This document shows positions 1 to 5,904 of a stretch of DNA of 7,720 bases, piece after piece. This DNA comes from an uncultured Collinsella sp. (GTDB taxonomy: Bacteria > Actinomycetota > Coriobacteriia > Coriobacteriales > Coriobacteriaceae): positions 1 through 7,720 of the forward strand of contig USKV01000061.1 of assembly GCA_900555355.1 (NCBI GenBank). The letters are read 5' to 3'. Position 1 is the first letter of the stretch. Every line of letters starts with the position of its first letter. The notes beneath the pieces are model-generated. The model ran no database searches, was not told the DNA's origin, and saw only the letters and a program-made list of their open reading frames with translations. The translations under genes and the position numbers were made by a program.

Positions 1-251
1 TGACCAAGGACGAGGGCGGCCGTCACACCCCGTTCTTCGATGGTTATCGTCCTCAGTTCTACTTCCGTACCACCGACGTTACCGGTACGGTCAAGCTCCC
101 CGAGGGCACCGAGATGGCTATGCCTGGTGACCACATCACCATCGAGGGCGACCTCATCCACCCGATCGCCATGGAGGAGGGCCTGCGCTTCGCTATCCGC
201 GAGGGTGGTCACACCGTTGGTTCGGGCATCGTCTCCACGATCATTGAGTAA
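1..251 (+). CDS. tuf: Elongation factor Tu, C-terminal part (partial, 5' end outside window)
   Basis: EF-Tu is the GTPase that delivers aminoacyl-tRNA to the ribosomal A site. Only the last 82 codons are present, read in frame from base 3 to the TAA at 249-251; the first two bases belong to a split codon. The translation is textbook domain III, with [20 protein letters not shown] near its start, then MAMPGDH and the C-terminal sequence [17 protein letters not shown]. The GTP-binding domain and domain II lie outside the window. The stop is followed 27 bases later by an intrinsic terminator, so tuf ends its transcript here and the next gene has its own promoter. Codons are strongly biased to C or G in the third position (ATC, CTC, GAG, AAG), as expected for a very highly expressed gene. 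Identification is essentially certain. Confidence 0.98.
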   Translation, partial: TKDEGGRHTPFFDGYRPQFYFRTTDVTGTVKLPEGTEMAMPGDHITIEGDLIHPIAMEEGLRFAIREGGHTVGSGIVSTIIE

Positions 252-278
252 ATTAGCTCTTTGATATAGCTGACTTAG

Positions 279-315
279 AGAACCCGGCACTTATATGGGT
301 GCCGGGTTCTTTTCT
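279..315 (+). terminator. Intrinsic terminator of tuf
   Basis: A perfect 12-bp stem (AGAACCCGGCAC, 279-290, pairing with GTGCCGGGTTCT, 299-310) encloses an 8-base loop and runs into TTTCT. It lies 27 bases after the tuf stop codon, the standard position for a Rho-independent terminator. Confidence 0.93.
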
Positions 316-455
316 GCAATGGATATTGAGCCGTTGCTGGTGTCGAGAGGATCGATTATGGTCCTGGGTGCACCGTCGATTAGATCTCGTTGGCTCCATT
401 GATGTGTTCCAAATATGAATGGATCCACCGAGAACCAATTGACTCGAGGTTTTCA

Positions 456-483
456 TTGACAGCACTTACGTGGAGCTGATAAA
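456..483 (+). promoter_or_regulatory. Probable housekeeping promoter for rpmG-trnW-secE-nusG
   Basis: A consensus -35 box TTGACA (456-461) is followed after 16 bp by GATAAA (478-483), a 4/6 match to the -10 consensus. Transcription would begin near 490, giving a leader of about 40 bases before rpmG. It lies between the tuf terminator and rpmG, where a new promoter is needed. The perfect -35 box is the stronger part of the evidence. The DNA between the tuf terminator and this promoter (316-455) holds no gene that I can see. Confidence 0.6.
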
Positions 484-530
484 GTAACAACTCGTGCCCG
501 TACGGGGCGGAAATGAAAGGTTCAGGATAC

Positions 531-680
531 ATGCGTACTCTAGTTACTCTTGCGTGCACTGAGTGCAAGCGCCGCAACTATACGACCACCAAGAACAAGT
601 CGACCATGCCTGATCGTATGGAGATCAAGAAGTATTGCCCCTGGTGCCGTCACCACACGCTGCACAAAGAGACTCGCTAG
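531..680 (+). CDS. rpmG: 50S ribosomal protein L33, zinc-binding type
   Basis: L33 is a small protein of the large ribosomal subunit near the E site. The 49-residue product has the family hallmarks: [13 protein letters not shown] near the N-terminus, a basic KNK segment, and CPWC near the C-terminus. Cysteines 9, 12, 36 and 39 form two CxxC pairs, so this is the zinc-binding (C+) form rather than the cysteine-free form used under zinc limitation. Length matches the usual 49-55 residues. I chose the ATG at 531 because it gives the conserved MRxxVTLAC start and has AAAGG (516-520) ten bases upstream. An in-frame ATG at 513 would add MKGSGY and lacks a good ribosome-binding site. The gene opens the operon; tRNA-Trp follows 13 bases after the stop. 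Confidence 0.96.
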   Translation: MRTLVTLACTECKRRNYTTTKNKSTMPDRMEIKKYCPWCRHHTLHKETR

Positions 681-693
681 TCTCTAGTCACAT

Positions 694-769
694 ACGCCAG
701 TAGTTCAATTGGTAGAGCATCGGTCTCCAAAACCGAGTGTTGAGGGTTCGAGTCCTTCCTGGCGTGCCA
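694..769 (+). tRNA. tRNA-Trp (anticodon CCA)
   Basis: A full cloverleaf can be drawn. The acceptor stem is ACGCCAG (694-700) with CTGGCGT (759-765). The D arm contains TTCAATTGGTAGAG. The anticodon stem is TCGGT/ACCGA, enclosing loop CTCCAAA with anticodon CCA at 727-729. The T arm is GAGGG-TTCGAGT-CCTTC. The discriminator base is G766, the usual tryptophan identity base, and the 3' CCA is encoded (767-769). It sits 13 bases after rpmG with no visible promoter of its own, so it is probably cut from a polycistronic rpmG-tRNA-secE transcript. A tRNA-Trp beside secE-nusG is a recurring arrangement in Gram-positive bacteria. Confidence 0.98.
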
Positions 770-778
770 GTCATTATT

Positions 779-809
779 CCGTAAGCTCCCAATTGGGGGC
801 TTACGGTTT
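779..809 (+). terminator. Hairpin between tRNA-Trp and secE (possible attenuator or processing site)
   Basis: A 12-bp stem with one G-U pair (CCGTAAGCTCCC, 779-790, with GGGGGCTTACGG, 795-806) closes on the tetraloop AATT and is followed by only TTTA. It begins 9 bases after the tRNA CCA end. The weak U-tract suggests partial termination, which would make more tRNA and L33 message than secE-nusG message, or a 3'-processing boundary for the tRNA. A possible -10-like TATAAG lies at 817-822 but has no convincing -35 box. Confidence 0.6.
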
Positions 810-845
810 ACTCATGTATAAGCGCATTGCGCGGAGGTAACCCAA

Positions 846-1184
846 ATGGCCAACAAGAAGAACAAGAAGAAGGCTCAGCAGCAGGCGCCTGCCAACAACG
901 CTGCCGCCAACTCCAAGGTTGAGGCCAAGAAGGCCGTTGCCAAGAAGAACGAGAAGGCTGCGAAGTCCAAGAAGAATGAGAAGCCTGGTTTCTTCGCCCG
1001 CACCAAGAAGTATTTCGCTTCGGTCAAGTCCGAGATGAAGCGTGTCACGTGGCCCGATAAGAAGGAGCTCGTGAACTACTCGGTCGTCGTTTGCGCTTCT
1101 CTGATCGTCGTCGGCGTCGTCATCGCTCTGCTCGATGCTGGCTTTGGCGAGGCTCTTGCTCTGTTCTCTGGATTGAGGGGCTAA
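846..1184 (+). CDS. secE: Preprotein translocase subunit SecE
   Basis: SecE clamps the SecY channel in the membrane and is required for Sec-dependent secretion and membrane insertion. The 112-residue product has a very Lys/Ala/Asn-rich, presumably disordered cytoplasmic N-terminus (residues 1-47). It is followed by the amphipathic SecE helix with the signature EMKRVTWPDKKEL (63-75) and one transmembrane helix (about 78-97). This single-span form is typical of Gram-positive SecE; the E. coli protein has three spans. The start is supported by GGAGG (833-837) eight bases upstream. nusG begins 4 bases after the stop, a near-universal pairing, so the two are co-translated from one message. The basic tail is longer than in minimal SecE proteins and is probably fast-evolving. 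Confidence 0.96.
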   Translation: MANKKNKKKAQQQAPANNAAANSKVEAKKAVAKKNEKAAKSKKNEKPGFFARTKKYFASVKSEMKRVTWPDKKELVNYSVVVCASLIVVGVVIALLDAGFGEALALFSGLRG

Positions 1185-1187
1185 ACC

Positions 1188-1724
1188 ATGTCTAAGCGTT
1201 GGTACGTCGTTCACACTTACTCTGGATACGAGAACCGCGTTAAGTCCGATCTCGAGCATCGCATCGAGACCATGGGCATGCAGGACCGTATCTTTGATAT
1301 CGAGATTCCTATGGAGCGCGTCACCGAGATTAAAGAGGGTGGCAAGCGCGAGACCAAGGATTCCAAGATTTTCCCGGGTTATGTCCTGGTCCGCATGGAG
1401 ATGGATGACGATGCTTGGACGTGTGTTCGTAACACGCCTGGCGTCACCGGTTTCCTGGGCGGCAACGGTAAGCCCGCACCGCTTTCCCGCGATGAGTACA
1501 ATAAGATGACTCGTCGTCCCGGTAAGGGCGATTCGCCCAAGCGCACCTCGGTTGATATTCAGGTCGGCACGTCCGTCCGCGTCACCGATGGCCCGCTTAC
1601 CGACTTTGATGGCAAGGTCTCCGAGGTTAACACGGAGGCTGGCAAGCTCAAGGTTACGCTGATGATCTTTGGCCGCGAGACGCCGGTCGAGCTCGACTTT
1701 AATCAGGTCGCTGTCATCGCTTAA
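1188..1724 (+). CDS. nusG: Transcription termination/antitermination factor NusG
   Basis: NusG binds the RNA polymerase clamp, modulates pausing, and links transcription to Rho or to the leading ribosome. The 178 residues contain the NGN domain (about 1-107), beginning with the diagnostic RWYVVHTYSGYENRVK and including the core KIFPGYVLVRM (60-70). A short linker rich in Arg, Lys and Pro follows (108-122), then the C-terminal KOW domain (123-178) with VTDGPLTDFDGKV. Length and layout are standard, with none of the domain insertions seen in some lineages. GAGGGG (1175-1180), inside the end of secE, is its ribosome-binding site, consistent with tight coupling. A 120-base gap follows before rplK. 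Confidence 0.97.
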   Translation: MSKRWYVVHTYSGYENRVKSDLEHRIETMGMQDRIFDIEIPMERVTEIKEGGKRETKDSKIFPGYVLVRMEMDDDAWTCVRNTPGVTGFLGGNGKPAPLSRDEYNKMTRRPGKGDSPKRTSVDIQVGTSVRVTDGPLTDFDGKVSEVNTEAGKLKVTLMIFGRETPVELDFNQVAVIA

Positions 1725-1844
1725 GTTTTCGTCCGTTCGCGCGAGCGTGCTTCTTCTGTGACTGCTCATCTCAGGATTGCTTCTAACACGTGCGTGCTTA
1801 CGATATAGCAAGTACTTCACACTCGTGATTCGAAAGGAATGACC
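1725..1844 (+). promoter_or_regulatory. nusG-rplK intergenic leader
   Basis: These 120 bases contain no gene. TTGCTT (1777-1782) followed after 16 bp by TACGAT (1799-1804) could form a weak promoter for rplK-rplA, but neither box is strong. I see no convincing terminator after nusG, so read-through from secE-nusG is likely. In E. coli the region before rplK carries the L1 autoregulatory site; I could not identify a clear L1-binding fold here. Confidence 0.3.
1833..1838 (+). promoter_or_regulatory. Ribosome-binding site that decides the rplK start
   Basis: AAAGGA ends directly against an ATG at 1839 but lies six bases before the ATG at 1845. Only the second spacing is workable, so L11 starts MAEKK rather than MTMAEKK. 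Confidence 0.8.
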
Positions 1845-2273
1845 ATGGCTGAGAAGAAGGTTGCCAACGTCATTAAGCTCCAGATTCCTGCTGGTGCAGC
1901 TAACCCCGCTCCTCCCGTCGGCCCCGCCCTGGGCGCTGCTGGCGTGAACATCATGCAGTTCTGCCAGGCCTTTAACGCCGAGACGCAGGACAAGAAGGGC
2001 GACATCATCCCCGTTGAGATCTCTGTCTACGAGGATAAGTCCTTCTCCTTCATCACCAAGACCCCGCCGGCGGCTCACCTCATCAAGAAGGAGCTGAACC
2101 TCAAGTCTGGTTCCGCTAAGCCCCAGGCCGACAAGGTTGGTCAGCTCTCCCAGGAGCAGCTCACCAAGATCGCCGAGATCAAGATGCCGGACCTCAATGC
2201 CAACGACATTGACGCCGCCAAGAAGATCATCGCCGGTACCGCCCGTTCCATGGGCGTCACCATCGCTGAGTAG
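1845..2273 (+). CDS. rplK: 50S ribosomal protein L11
   Basis: L11 forms the GTPase-associated centre stalk base with 23S rRNA. It is the target region of thiostrepton and is needed for RelA activation by stalled ribosomes. The product is 142 residues, the same as in E. coli. The N-terminal domain carries the proline-rich helix [20 protein letters not shown] (21-40), which contacts the factor-binding site and thiostrepton. The rRNA-binding C-terminal domain (about 75-142) has KTPPAA at its start and ends with the conserved [10 protein letters not shown]. No key motif is missing. The ATG at 1845 is chosen from its ribosome-binding-site spacing. It forms the L11 operon with rplA, 117 bases downstream. 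Confidence 0.98.
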   Translation: MAEKKVANVIKLQIPAGAANPAPPVGPALGAAGVNIMQFCQAFNAETQDKKGDIIPVEISVYEDKSFSFITKTPPAAHLIKKELNLKSGSAKPQADKVGQLSQEQLTKIAEIKMPDLNANDIDAAKKIIAGTARSMGVTIAE

Positions 2274-2291
2274 CGATTTCTTATGGTAACG

Positions 2292-2369
2292 ACGGGTGCT
2301 CCGACCGGGGCGCCCGTTAAATGTGTGCAATAGGGCACACGATACGATGTGGGAGGGCCCACGCCCGTT
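2292..2369 (+). promoter_or_regulatory. Structured L11-L1 intergenic RNA
   Basis: Three hairpins can be drawn before the rplA ribosome-binding site. The first is an 8-bp stem 2292-2299/2310-2317, extendable inward by three pairs to a GACC tetraloop. The second is a 6-bp stem GTGTGC/GCACAC (2323-2328/2335-2340). The third is a 5-bp stem GTGGG/CCCAC (2349-2353/2358-2362). The octamer CGCCCGTT occurs at 2311-2318 and again at 2362-2369, so the strand at 2292-2298 could pair with either copy. That gives mutually exclusive folds. Autoregulation by L1 is a natural guess given the position, but I did not match a known L1-binding consensus. Confidence 0.45.
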
Positions 2370-2376
2370 TAACCAC

Positions 2377-2382
2377 AGGAGG
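2377..2382 (+). promoter_or_regulatory. Ribosome-binding site that decides the rplA start
   Basis: A consensus AGGAGG lies eight bases before the ATG at 2391 and only two before the ATG at 2385. L1 therefore starts MAKHGKSY rather than [10 protein letters not shown]. Confidence 0.88.
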
Positions 2383-2390
2383 TAATGCAC

Positions 2391-3098
2391 ATGGCTAAGC
2401 ATGGTAAGAGCTATAACGCCGCTGCCGAGAAGATCGACCGCGCCACGCTCTACACCCCCCTTCAGGCTGCCAAGCTCATCAAGGAGCTCGACACCGCCAA
2501 GTTCGACGAGACCGTCGAGGCCCATTTCCGTCTGGGCATCGATACTCGTAAGGCTGACCAGAACATCCGTGGTTCCATCTCCCTGCCCCACGGCACCGGC
2601 AAGACCGTTCGTGTTGCCGTCTTCGCCGAGGGCGAGAAGGCCCGCGAGGCCGAGGCTGCCGGAGCCGACATCATCGGTTCCGACGAGCTCGTCGCCCAGA
2701 TTCAGAAGGGCGAGATCAACTTCGACGCCGCTATCGCTACGCCGAACATGATGGCCAAGGTTGGCCGCATCGGTAAGATCCTTGGTCCCCGTGGCCTCAT
2801 GCCGAACCCCAAGCTCGGCACCGTGACCATGGACGTCGCCAAGATGGTCTCCGAGCTCAAGGCCGGCCGCGTTGAGTACCGCGCCGACCGTTACGGCATC
2901 TGCCACGTGCCCCTGGGCAAGAAGTCTTTCTCTGAGCAGCAGCTCGTCGAGAACTATGCTGCCCTGTACACCGAGATCCTGCGCGTCAAGCCCTCTTCCG
3001 CTAAGGGCAAGTACGTCAAGTCCATCTCCGTGTCTTCCACCATGGGCCCTGGCGTCAAGGTCGATCCCGCTGTCCAGCGTGACTTCCTGGCTGAGTAA
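2391..3098 (+). CDS. rplA: 50S ribosomal protein L1
   Basis: L1 builds the mobile stalk that guides deacylated tRNA out of the E site, and in many bacteria it represses its own operon. The product is 235 residues, one more than in E. coli. Domain I is formed by both termini and carries the conserved THR/SER-MET RNA-contact cluster SSTMGPG (215-221). Domain II (about 68-159) holds the family signature [17 protein letters not shown] (125-141). MAKHGKSY at the N-terminus and the alpha/beta repeats are normal for actinobacterial L1. Codon use is strongly C-ended like rplK. A strong terminator follows 36 bases after the stop, so the operon ends here, without the rplJ-rplL genes that are often next door. 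Confidence 0.98.
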   Translation: MAKHGKSYNAAAEKIDRATLYTPLQAAKLIKELDTAKFDETVEAHFRLGIDTRKADQNIRGSISLPHGTGKTVRVAVFAEGEKAREAEAAGADIIGSDELVAQIQKGEINFDAAIATPNMMAKVGRIGKILGPRGLMPNPKLGTVTMDVAKMVSELKAGRVEYRADRYGICHVPLGKKSFSEQQLVENYAALYTEILRVKPSSAKGKYVKSISVSSTMGPGVKVDPAVQRDFLAE

Positions 3099-3134
3099 CT
3101 GCTAGTTACTGCCTGAGTACAGCAAGCATTGCTA

Positions 3135-3173
3135 AAGAAACCCGGTTCTGCCTTGTGCAGGACCGGGTTTCTT
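3135..3173. terminator. Strong bidirectional terminator after rplA
   Basis: A 17-bp stem with a single G-U pair (3135-3151 with 3157-3173) and loop CTTGT carries an A-rich 5' flank and a T-rich 3' flank (TTTCTT). Because both sides suit a U-tract, it can stop transcription of rplA and also anything arriving from the convergent metallophosphoesterase operon. Confidence 0.92.
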
Positions 3174-3189
3174 GCTATCGCGTCAAAAG

Positions 3190-3222
3190 CACCACAAAGG
3201 GGACAGTGTCCCCTTTGTGGTG
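3190..3222. repeat. Perfect palindromic repeat, copy A (probable terminator of the minus-strand operon)
   Basis: Two 15-base arms (3190-3204 and 3208-3222) are exact reverse complements around the loop AGT, with the core GGGGAC-AGT-GTCCCC. The outer edge is one base from the metallophosphoesterase stop codon. Read on the minus strand the hairpin is followed by CTTTTG, so it can act as that operon's terminator. The 15-mer CCCTTTGTGGTGGTT (3211-3225) recurs exactly at 5925-5939 next to another minus-strand stop codon. A REP-like dispersed element is likely. Confidence 0.8.
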
Positions 3223-3223
3223 G

Positions 3224-3934
3224 TTACCAGGGTGTTCTGGCTGTTGAAGACTCGATGGCTTCGTGGCGTTTGAGCTCGCGGCGCATGGTTTGTGAGTTGA
3301 GCCAAGCTGCTTGCCAGCCGCGGATGGGGTAGTGCGTCTGGTCGAGCTCAAACTGCGTATAGCCGCAGGCATTGATGATCGTTGTCCCGCATGCATGCTG
3401 ACGCTCACGTTGAAAGTCGCGACCATAGCATTGGTGCACATGCCCGTGCACCATATAGTCGGGATTCCAGGTCTCGAGCGCTGTGTTAAAGCATTCGAAT
3501 CCTCGATGTGGCAGATCATCCAGATCGCCCACACCGGCGGCGGGTGCATGGGTGAGCAAGATGTCGCAGCCGCCGACCATCCTGATTTTACGCGACAGCT
3601 TGCGCACGCGCTTGGCCATCTCGCGCTCGCTATACATGTTGGCACCGTCTCGGTAGCGCATGGAGCCGCCAAGCCCCGCAATGCGGACGCCTCGATACAC
3701 GTACACGGTGTCTTCGACGCAGATACAGCCGCCCGGTGCATGACGTGCGTAGCGGTCATCGTGATTGCCGCGCACGTAGATGAGCGGTTTGTTGATGACC
3801 GTGACCAAAAACTCAAGATAGTCCGGGTCCAGATCGCCAGCGGACAAAATCAGGTCGACACCTTCAAAGCGCACCTTGCGAAAGCACTCCCATAGGCATC
3901 GTTCTTCGGTATCGGCTATGGCAAGGATTTTCAT
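3224..3934 (-). CDS. Calcineurin-like metallophosphoesterase with altered motif I
   Basis: This is a 236-residue predicted cytoplasmic protein of the binuclear-metal phosphoesterase superfamily, which hydrolyses phosphomonoesters or phosphodiesters. Motifs in order are AIADTEE (6-11; Asp8), AGDLD (32-36; Asp34), GNHDD (56-60; Asn57, His58), THAP (128-131; His129) and GHVH (164-167; His165, His167). Motif I normally reads D-x-H; here the His position is Glu10, the only departure from a complete metal site. There is no signal peptide or membrane segment. The start ATG overlaps the stop of the upstream BMP-domain gene by four bases (ATGA), so translation is coupled and the two products probably act together. 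The stop abuts a palindromic repeat. The substrate cannot be told from sequence; a cyclic nucleotide or other small phosphodiester is possible. Confidence 0.88.
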   Translation of the reverse strand: MKILAIADTEERCLWECFRKVRFEGVDLILSAGDLDPDYLEFLVTVINKPLIYVRGNHDDRYARHAPGGCICVEDTVYVYRGVRIAGLGGSMRYRDGANMYSEREMAKRVRKLSRKIRMVGGCDILLTHAPAAGVGDLDDLPHRGFECFNTALETWNPDYMVHGHVHQCYGRDFQRERQHACGTTIINACGYTQFELDQTHYPIRGWQAAWLNSQTMRRELKRHEAIESSTARTPW

Positions 3935-5847
3935 AGGGCAGGGACTTTCGGCTCATCGTCGAGCTGCGGAATGGTGCCCACCACGTTGTCCGCCAGCCAA
4001 TTCATCTCGACAATCTGCGTGCTCGGCAGCGGAGGGAAGCCTTCGATCTGTACCACGCCGTTCTGGCTGTGGAGCTCGCCGCCAAAGGGGTTGATGGATC
4101 CCTCAACAATGCCATTGCGGAGGAGCTGAACAAGCTTGCGCGTCTGATAAGGCAGGCCCGGAGCGTAGCGAATGTCGATAACGCCTGAGCTCATGCCGTA
4201 CCAGTAGTTGACGGCGCGCACTTGGTTGTCATCGCTGGTCTCGTCCCACGTACCGTGCAGAAGGCTGCGAACGATGAGCTCGTAGTAACGGCCCCAGTTC
4301 CATACCGGCATGGCGATGCCGGAAACCTTGCCATCGACCAGGCGGTGGAGTCCGTAGGCCGTTGGGTCTTCGAGCGACTTTGACATGTCAGCGCCGGTCA
4401 TGACGCTCACGCCTTCGCGGCACATGGCTTCGGCAAGACCTCCAGCGGGCACATCACCCCAGGTCAGGATAATTTGCGCGCGCGGGTCGAGCAGCGAGGC
4501 GCCAATCGCAAAGGCGTTGATCTCGCTGAGTGCGCCCGAGGCGAAGACCGACGCGTGGTAACCGATGCGGTGGTTGTCCGCCATGCTGGCCGCAAGGGCG
4601 CCCAGCAGAAACTTGGCCTCGTACATCTTGCCAAAGTACGAACGGACGCTTTGATGGGGAAGGCCGATAGAGCAGTTGAGGAACCGAACCCGGGGATACT
4701 CAACGGCAGCCCTGAGCGTGTATTCCATCAGGCGGTGCGAGGTCGAGAAGATGACGTTTGCTCCATGTTTGACAGCCGTTTCCACGGCGGCGTAGAACAT
4801 GTCCGGATCGTGACAGTCCTCGAACGCCTCTGTGCGCACGATACCGCCAAAGTGCTCATCGAGATACTGACGCCCTTGGTCGTGCAGGCTGTCCCAGCTC
4901 GACGATGCACAGGGGAATTCATGGATAAAGGCGATGCGCAGAGGGTTGGCCACCGAGTAGACGGTCTTGCCCATAAAGAAGTTGAGCACGCCGGAGGTGG
5001 ACTTGGCGGGTGACTCCTTCTCATCGACGCTCGGTGCCTCGACAAGATCGATCTTCTCCTCATCACTTTTGCCGGCAATGACCAACTCGCGCCAAATCTT
5101 GCACAGGCGGTTTACGACGATATCCGTCGGCGTATCCAGCAGGCGGTCCTGGTTGTACACATTGAGGTAGACGAGCATGGCGTCGGCGGGCGTAATGTCC
5201 AGGTGATCGCCGCCTGCGCGAAGGTAGGCACGCTTAAAGAGCAGGAAAGTGTGGCGCAGGTAGTCGACCTTTTTCTGCGGCCATTTTTCGATAAGGTTCT
5301 GACCGAGCATCTTCGCGAGCGTTTCGTAGCTTCCCTCACGCGAGAACTCGATCTCGTATAGGGGGCAGACGCGCCAAAACGCGCAGAACTCGCCGTACAG
5401 GCGACTTTCGACAGAATCCCATTTGCCGGGGTAGAGACGGGTGACCCTAGCCGAAACCGTTGGAGCGTCCAGGAATTTGAGGACACTAACGCGCTTGTTG
5501 CCCTCCTGGACGTAGAACCGATGCATGAACTCGGTGACGATGATGGGGTCGCGATAGCCCTCGGTCACCTGGATGTCGTAGAGGTTGGACCACTTGCGGG
5601 CGAATTCGGTGCCAAACGGCAGCAGGGGCATAAAGTTACACGAAAAGGCGGACTGACGGCCCTTGGTGACCGTGCCGACGACCATTTCGAGCGGAATATC
5701 CCGCAGGCCGACATTCTCTCGCTGACCTAAGGGGAGCTGGGCAACGAGGCCGTCGAGGTCCGTAAGGTACGGGTGCTCGCTTTGGCTGATGGCGCGACGA
5801 CGTCCCTGCTCGCCGCGCTTGCGTGCTTGACGATAGGCCTCTTCCAT
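3931..5847 (-). CDS. Cytoplasmic BMP-domain protein with ParB-like N-terminal region
   Basis: This 638-residue protein has no signal peptide or lipobox, and its N-terminus is highly charged (MEEAYRQARKRGEQGRRR). Residues about 45-138 resemble a ParB/sulfiredoxin-like fold: IPLEMVVGT, then GYRDPIIVTEF, then RFYVQEGNKRVSVLKFL, where EGNKR sits where ParB proteins have GERR. A mostly helical stretch follows (145-265), then a low-complexity linker (266-285). Residues about 303-600 match the BMP/PnrA periplasmic-binding fold, which in lipoprotein form binds purine nucleosides. Landmarks are RIAFIHEF, SSWDSLHDQGRQYL, a FLLGALAASM helix, and NAFAIGASLLDPRAQIILTW. Lacking an export signal, it is more likely an intracellular sensor or regulator, like B. 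subtilis Med, than a transporter component; no permease or ATPase gene is nearby. AGGGAG lies seven bases before the start. Confidence 0.8.
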   Translation of the reverse strand: MEEAYRQARKRGEQGRRRAISQSEHPYLTDLDGLVAQLPLGQRENVGLRDIPLEMVVGTVTKGRQSAFSCNFMPLLPFGTEFARKWSNLYDIQVTEGYRDPIIVTEFMHRFYVQEGNKRVSVLKFLDAPTVSARVTRLYPGKWDSVESRLYGEFCAFWRVCPLYEIEFSREGSYETLAKMLGQNLIEKWPQKKVDYLRHTFLLFKRAYLRAGGDHLDITPADAMLVYLNVYNQDRLLDTPTDIVVNRLCKIWRELVIAGKSDEEKIDLVEAPSVDEKESPAKSTSGVLNFFMGKTVYSVANPLRIAFIHEFPCASSSWDSLHDQGRQYLDEHFGGIVRTEAFEDCHDPDMFYAAVETAVKHGANVIFSTSHRLMEYTLRAAVEYPRVRFLNCSIGLPHQSVRSYFGKMYEAKFLLGALAASMADNHRIGYHASVFASGALSEINAFAIGASLLDPRAQIILTWGDVPAGGLAEAMCREGVSVMTGADMSKSLEDPTAYGLHRLVDGKVSGIAMPVWNWGRYYELIVRSLLHGTWDETSDDNQVRAVNYWYGMSSGVIDIRYAPGLPYQTRKLVQLLRNGIVEGSINPFGGELHSQNGVVQIEGFPPLPSTQIVEMNWLADNVVGTIPQLDDEPKVPAL

Positions 5848-5874
5848 AATGTTGCTCCCTTAGTCGTTTAAACA

Positions 5875-5904
5875 ACTATATGAACCATGGTACCACGATG
5901 CGAA
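5875..5904 (-). promoter_or_regulatory. Probable promoter of the BMP-domain/metallophosphoesterase operon
   Basis: On the minus strand TTCGCA (5899-5904, 4/6 to the -35 consensus) is followed after 18 bp by TATAGT (5875-5880, 5/6 to the -10 consensus). Transcription would start near 5868, within or just past a GTTTAAAC palindrome (5866-5873), leaving a short leader with the ribosome-binding site at 5855-5860. Confidence 0.5.

Noticed and set aside
253..577. Short minus-strand frames in the tuf-rpmG gap
   Set aside because: They cover the tuf terminator and the rpmG promoter or start, and show no family resemblance or ribosome-binding site.
1725..1760. Terminator after nusG suggested by a GC-rich CGTTCGCGCGAGCG palindrome
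   Set aside because: The stem would leave too small a loop and has no U-tract, so a functional terminator is unlikely.
801..2906. A 701-codon open frame on the minus strand opposite secE, nusG, rplK and most of rplA
   Set aside because: It lies entirely antisense to five well-supported features, its composition is dominated by Leu, Gly, Asp and Val as expected from reversed C/G-ended codons, and it crosses gene boundaries without any domain. It is a by-product of codon bias.
3135..3222. CRISPR-like or insertion-sequence end suggested by two adjacent palindromes
   Set aside because: The two hairpins have unrelated sequences, there is no regular spacing, no transposase gene, and no target-site duplication that I can see.
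3175..3895. Long open frames on both strands overlapping the metallophosphoesterase gene (3175-3816 minus, 3311-3895 plus)
   Set aside because: Only the minus-strand frame ending at 3224 contains the ordered phosphoesterase motifs; the others lack any motif and one begins inside a terminator-repeat junction.
4474..5013. 179-codon plus-strand open frame inside the BMP-domain gene
   Set aside because: It is antisense to a clear conserved coding region, has no recognisable domain and no convincing ribosome-binding site.
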